This document shows positions 61,881 through 64,000 of a stretch of 64,000 nt of DNA, one piece after another (position 1 is the first letter of the stretch; each line of letters starts with the position of its first letter). The DNA comes from Corallium rubrum (Eukaryota > Cnidaria > Anthozoa > Scleralcyonacea > Coralliidae), in contig OZ036005.1 of NCBI GenBank assembly GCA_964035015.1, forward strand, positions 1,986,178 through 2,050,177. Direction: 5' to 3'. The notes beneath the pieces are model-generated. The model was not told the DNA's origin. It searched no databases and saw only the letters and a program-made list of their open reading frames with translations. The position numbers and the translations under genes are program-made.

Positions 61881-62514
61881 CGCCAGACGATTTTCATTAT
61901 CAATGCATCACTTAAAATCTCTCTCTTTTACGTTAATTCTTTCAATACCATTACTAAGCACGTACTTTAGTAATTAGTATTCTACTCTGGCTTACCCAGG
62001 AAACCCCTGGTACTCTAAGGGGTTAAATCGCTTTTGAGCCATACGTACAACCAAGTTAGCCAGAGTTTTTCTTATTTTGTTTTTACTTGACAATCTTTAT
62101 TTGCTAGTGTGTGTATATACGCGGTATTTGTGAATCCTGCATGTGAAATTGGTGGATTGCGGATTTTCCCAATAATTGACCTCGGATTATGGATTTGCTT
62201 GTATTTTTCTACGGACACTGGATTTTATTCCTATCTCGGATTGTGAATTTTGCTTGTTATTGATCACATTATATCATTGACGATCTTTTATTGTCATTGC
62301 CATGAAAAAAAGAAATGATCCTAGACGAGTCAACAACAGTTGAAGTAAAATTTGCGTGAATCGTGCGAATTCGTAAAATTCAACAGAACTGATAACTGCG
62401 GATTCGGATTTCAAGAAAAAAGAGTGCGGATTAGTGCATTTAATCAAAAAAATTAGCAGATCGTCGGATTTTCGTACCTCTATTCACCCCCCCCCCCTGC
62501 ATATAAGCTTAAAG

Positions 62515-62517
<3 letters not shown>
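61881..62517. other. Intergenic with scattered CGGATT motifs
   Basis: About 62150-62480 has many irregular GCGGATT and CGGATTNTGGATTT strings, possibly a decayed tandem repeat. No gene. Confidence 0.4.

Positions 62518-62579
<62 letters not shown>
62518..62579. repeat. (CA)n microsatellite
   Basis: About 30 CA dinucleotides, preceded by a 12-base C-run at 62487. Confidence 0.95.
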
Positions 62580-62580
<1 letters not shown>

Positions 62581-63192
62581 CACACGACCAAGCTTAGTTG
62601 CTTGTGTGGAGGATAAAAAAGTTTTTATTTCTGGACAATTTTCTTTGACAAATAGTTTTATTTTTTCGTGTACGCACGAGTACGATAAACAAGGTTGTTT
62701 TAAACAGTTTCCGTTGACAAGTGTTATTTGTTATAAGCTCAGACCACGCTTTGATGAGCGCTGAGATAATCCCCACATATTATCATGAGCGACCGCCGAC
62801 TAGCATTGTCTCCTTTTCACCTTGCCTAAATTACATTTATTTAGCCACATTTAAAAAGAACTTGTCAACAGAAAACTTGTATGCTACTTGCAAGCGGCTG
62901 GCTCGTAGCCATTTTAGTTCTGTAATTTCTTCTGTTGCCTAGCGTTTTTACCCGAGTAAAGATGCTACCCAGCCATGATTGAAAGAGGGAGCGCGCAAGG
63001 AGCGATGAGATCCTGTCTTCTCATCTCAGCCCCTTTGCGTGACATTCGCCCTCTGGAAGACACCTGGGCACCAGTAACTTATAAAAAATACGTCAGTCGA
63101 TTCCCGGATGTAGTCGAGTGCTCTGGTTCCAAAACACTTGTGTTTGCATATAAGGACTGTTTGCTGCTGGCCTTTAGTACTACGTTACCTGT
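62580..63192. other. Intergenic, nothing recognised
   Basis: Frames at 62721-62942 and 62975-63274 show no family motif. Confidence 0.4.
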
Positions 63193-63287
63193 CGTCTTTA
63201 GAGCACACAGACCAAAGAAATGTATGATCTTACTGTACTTGTCTTTAGAGTACACAGACCAAAGAAATGTATGATCTTACTGTACTT
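63193..63287. repeat. 47-bp tandem duplication
   Basis: GTCTTTAGAGCACACAGACC...CTTACTGTACTT occurs twice in direct succession with one base changed (GTACACAGACC). Confidence 0.9.
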
Positions 63288-63399
63288 GCCCTTGTACGCC
63301 CAGCTGACTACTGCACTGTTATAGTAAAGGTTCAGTTCCATTCCAGTCAACTACGGCATCCTTCCATCTAACAATAAAGACACAAAGAAAAGATGACAC

Positions 63400-63601
63400 G
63401 AAGAGAGCACTGATCTATATATAACTTAACTTCGGTTGACCTATATCAATAATGACTGAGAGAGAGAGAGTAATCACTGACCTATATATATATATAACTG
63501 AACTGCGGGTGCTCTACATCAATGACTGAAAGAGAGTGATCACTCACTGACCTATATATAACTGAACTGTGGGTGCCCTATATCAATGACTGAAAGAGAG
63601 T
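63400..63601. repeat. ~65-bp tandem repeat with GA and TA runs
   Basis: Three imperfect units built of CTGACCTATATATA, AACTGAACTG, CATCAATGACTGA and AGAGAG. Confidence 0.8.
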
Positions 63602-64000
63602 CCGCCTGCCAGCCCACAAGCAAACCAGCCCGCAAGCGGAAGGCCGGCTCACCGGCCTGGCAAAAAATTTGTTAACGTGATCTGGCAAAAATCCAGTCTT
63701 TGCCAGGGCATTCTTCCACCTCGCCACCATCTTGTTTCATAAAAATTGATATTTTTTACGTTCAGTACCCTGATAATGGGGACAAGGCTGATAATGGGTA
63801 TCTTCCAGAAAAAATGATAATAAAAAGAAGAAAGCGTACTGTGTTCTGATGCAGAGTTCTAGCGGTGGAGTTAAATCATCCAAGATCTCTCTATCAAACA
63901 TCACAACGCTTGTATCTAGAAATAGTCAAGGCAAAAAACATACATGTTAGTGTTAACCATTCAAATTGACCTTCCCCCCTCCCGGATGACAAAGGTTTTC
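63602..64000. other. Window end, nothing recognised
   Basis: GC-rich start (GCCAGCCCACAAGC, GCCCGCAAGCGG) then AT-rich sequence; a TGATAATGGG motif repeats twice near 63770. No gene. Confidence 0.4.

Overview
This is a eukaryotic, repeat-dense window, most likely from a cnidarian and plausibly a stony coral or other anthozoan. That assignment is an inference. It rests on intronless rhodopsin-family receptors, an intronless Jun, genes split by kilobase introns, a Penelope-like element, 5S-rRNA-derived SINEs and a very high load of palindromic MITEs. Nothing bacterial (operons, Shine-Dalgarno sites, CRISPR) is present.

Five host genes can be supported. Two intronless class A GPCR genes lie at 8361-9995 (minus) and 25933-27048 (plus); they look like relatives, and the first carries a large tandem repeat in its third intracellular loop. 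A three-exon enoyl-CoA hydratase/isomerase-family gene lies on the minus strand (31928-38408). A ten-exon D-aspartate/D-amino-acid oxidase gene lies on the plus strand (39536-56043). These two are head to head, with about 1.1 kb between their start codons. An intronless Jun-type bZIP gene lies at 57978-59018 (minus). For both spliced genes I joined exons at GT/AG sites with consistent phase, giving 292 and 351 residues, the usual sizes of their families.

Most of the rest is mobile DNA. At 19.2-22.1 kb there is a 5'-truncated Penelope-like retroelement with a partial inverted second copy, a 12-bp target duplication and hammerhead-ribozyme-like cores. Non-LTR retrotransposon remnants lie near 1.9-2.1, 15.9-16.6 and 22.15-22.35 kb. 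There are four 5S-derived SINEs and five tRNA-like SINE copies. A roughly 2.5-kb tandem duplication (10.28-12.76 and 12.76-15.8 kb) lets several MITE insertions be read as empty/filled site pairs. DNA-transposon MITEs with TTAA, TAA/TTA, 7-bp and 8-bp target duplications are scattered and nested.

Low-complexity DNA includes a cluster of three microsatellites at 6.3-7.15 kb, a 20-bp minisatellite in the hydratase intron, and a roughly 2-kb array of a 17-bp unit in the oxidase intron 9. Many long inverted repeats share a GCGAAGC-like centre.

The host genes do not form an obvious pathway. The two divergent metabolic genes could share a promoter region, and the receptors and Jun are signalling genes. 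No clearly new gene system was found; the most unusual material is the repeat architecture and the repeat-expanded receptor loop.
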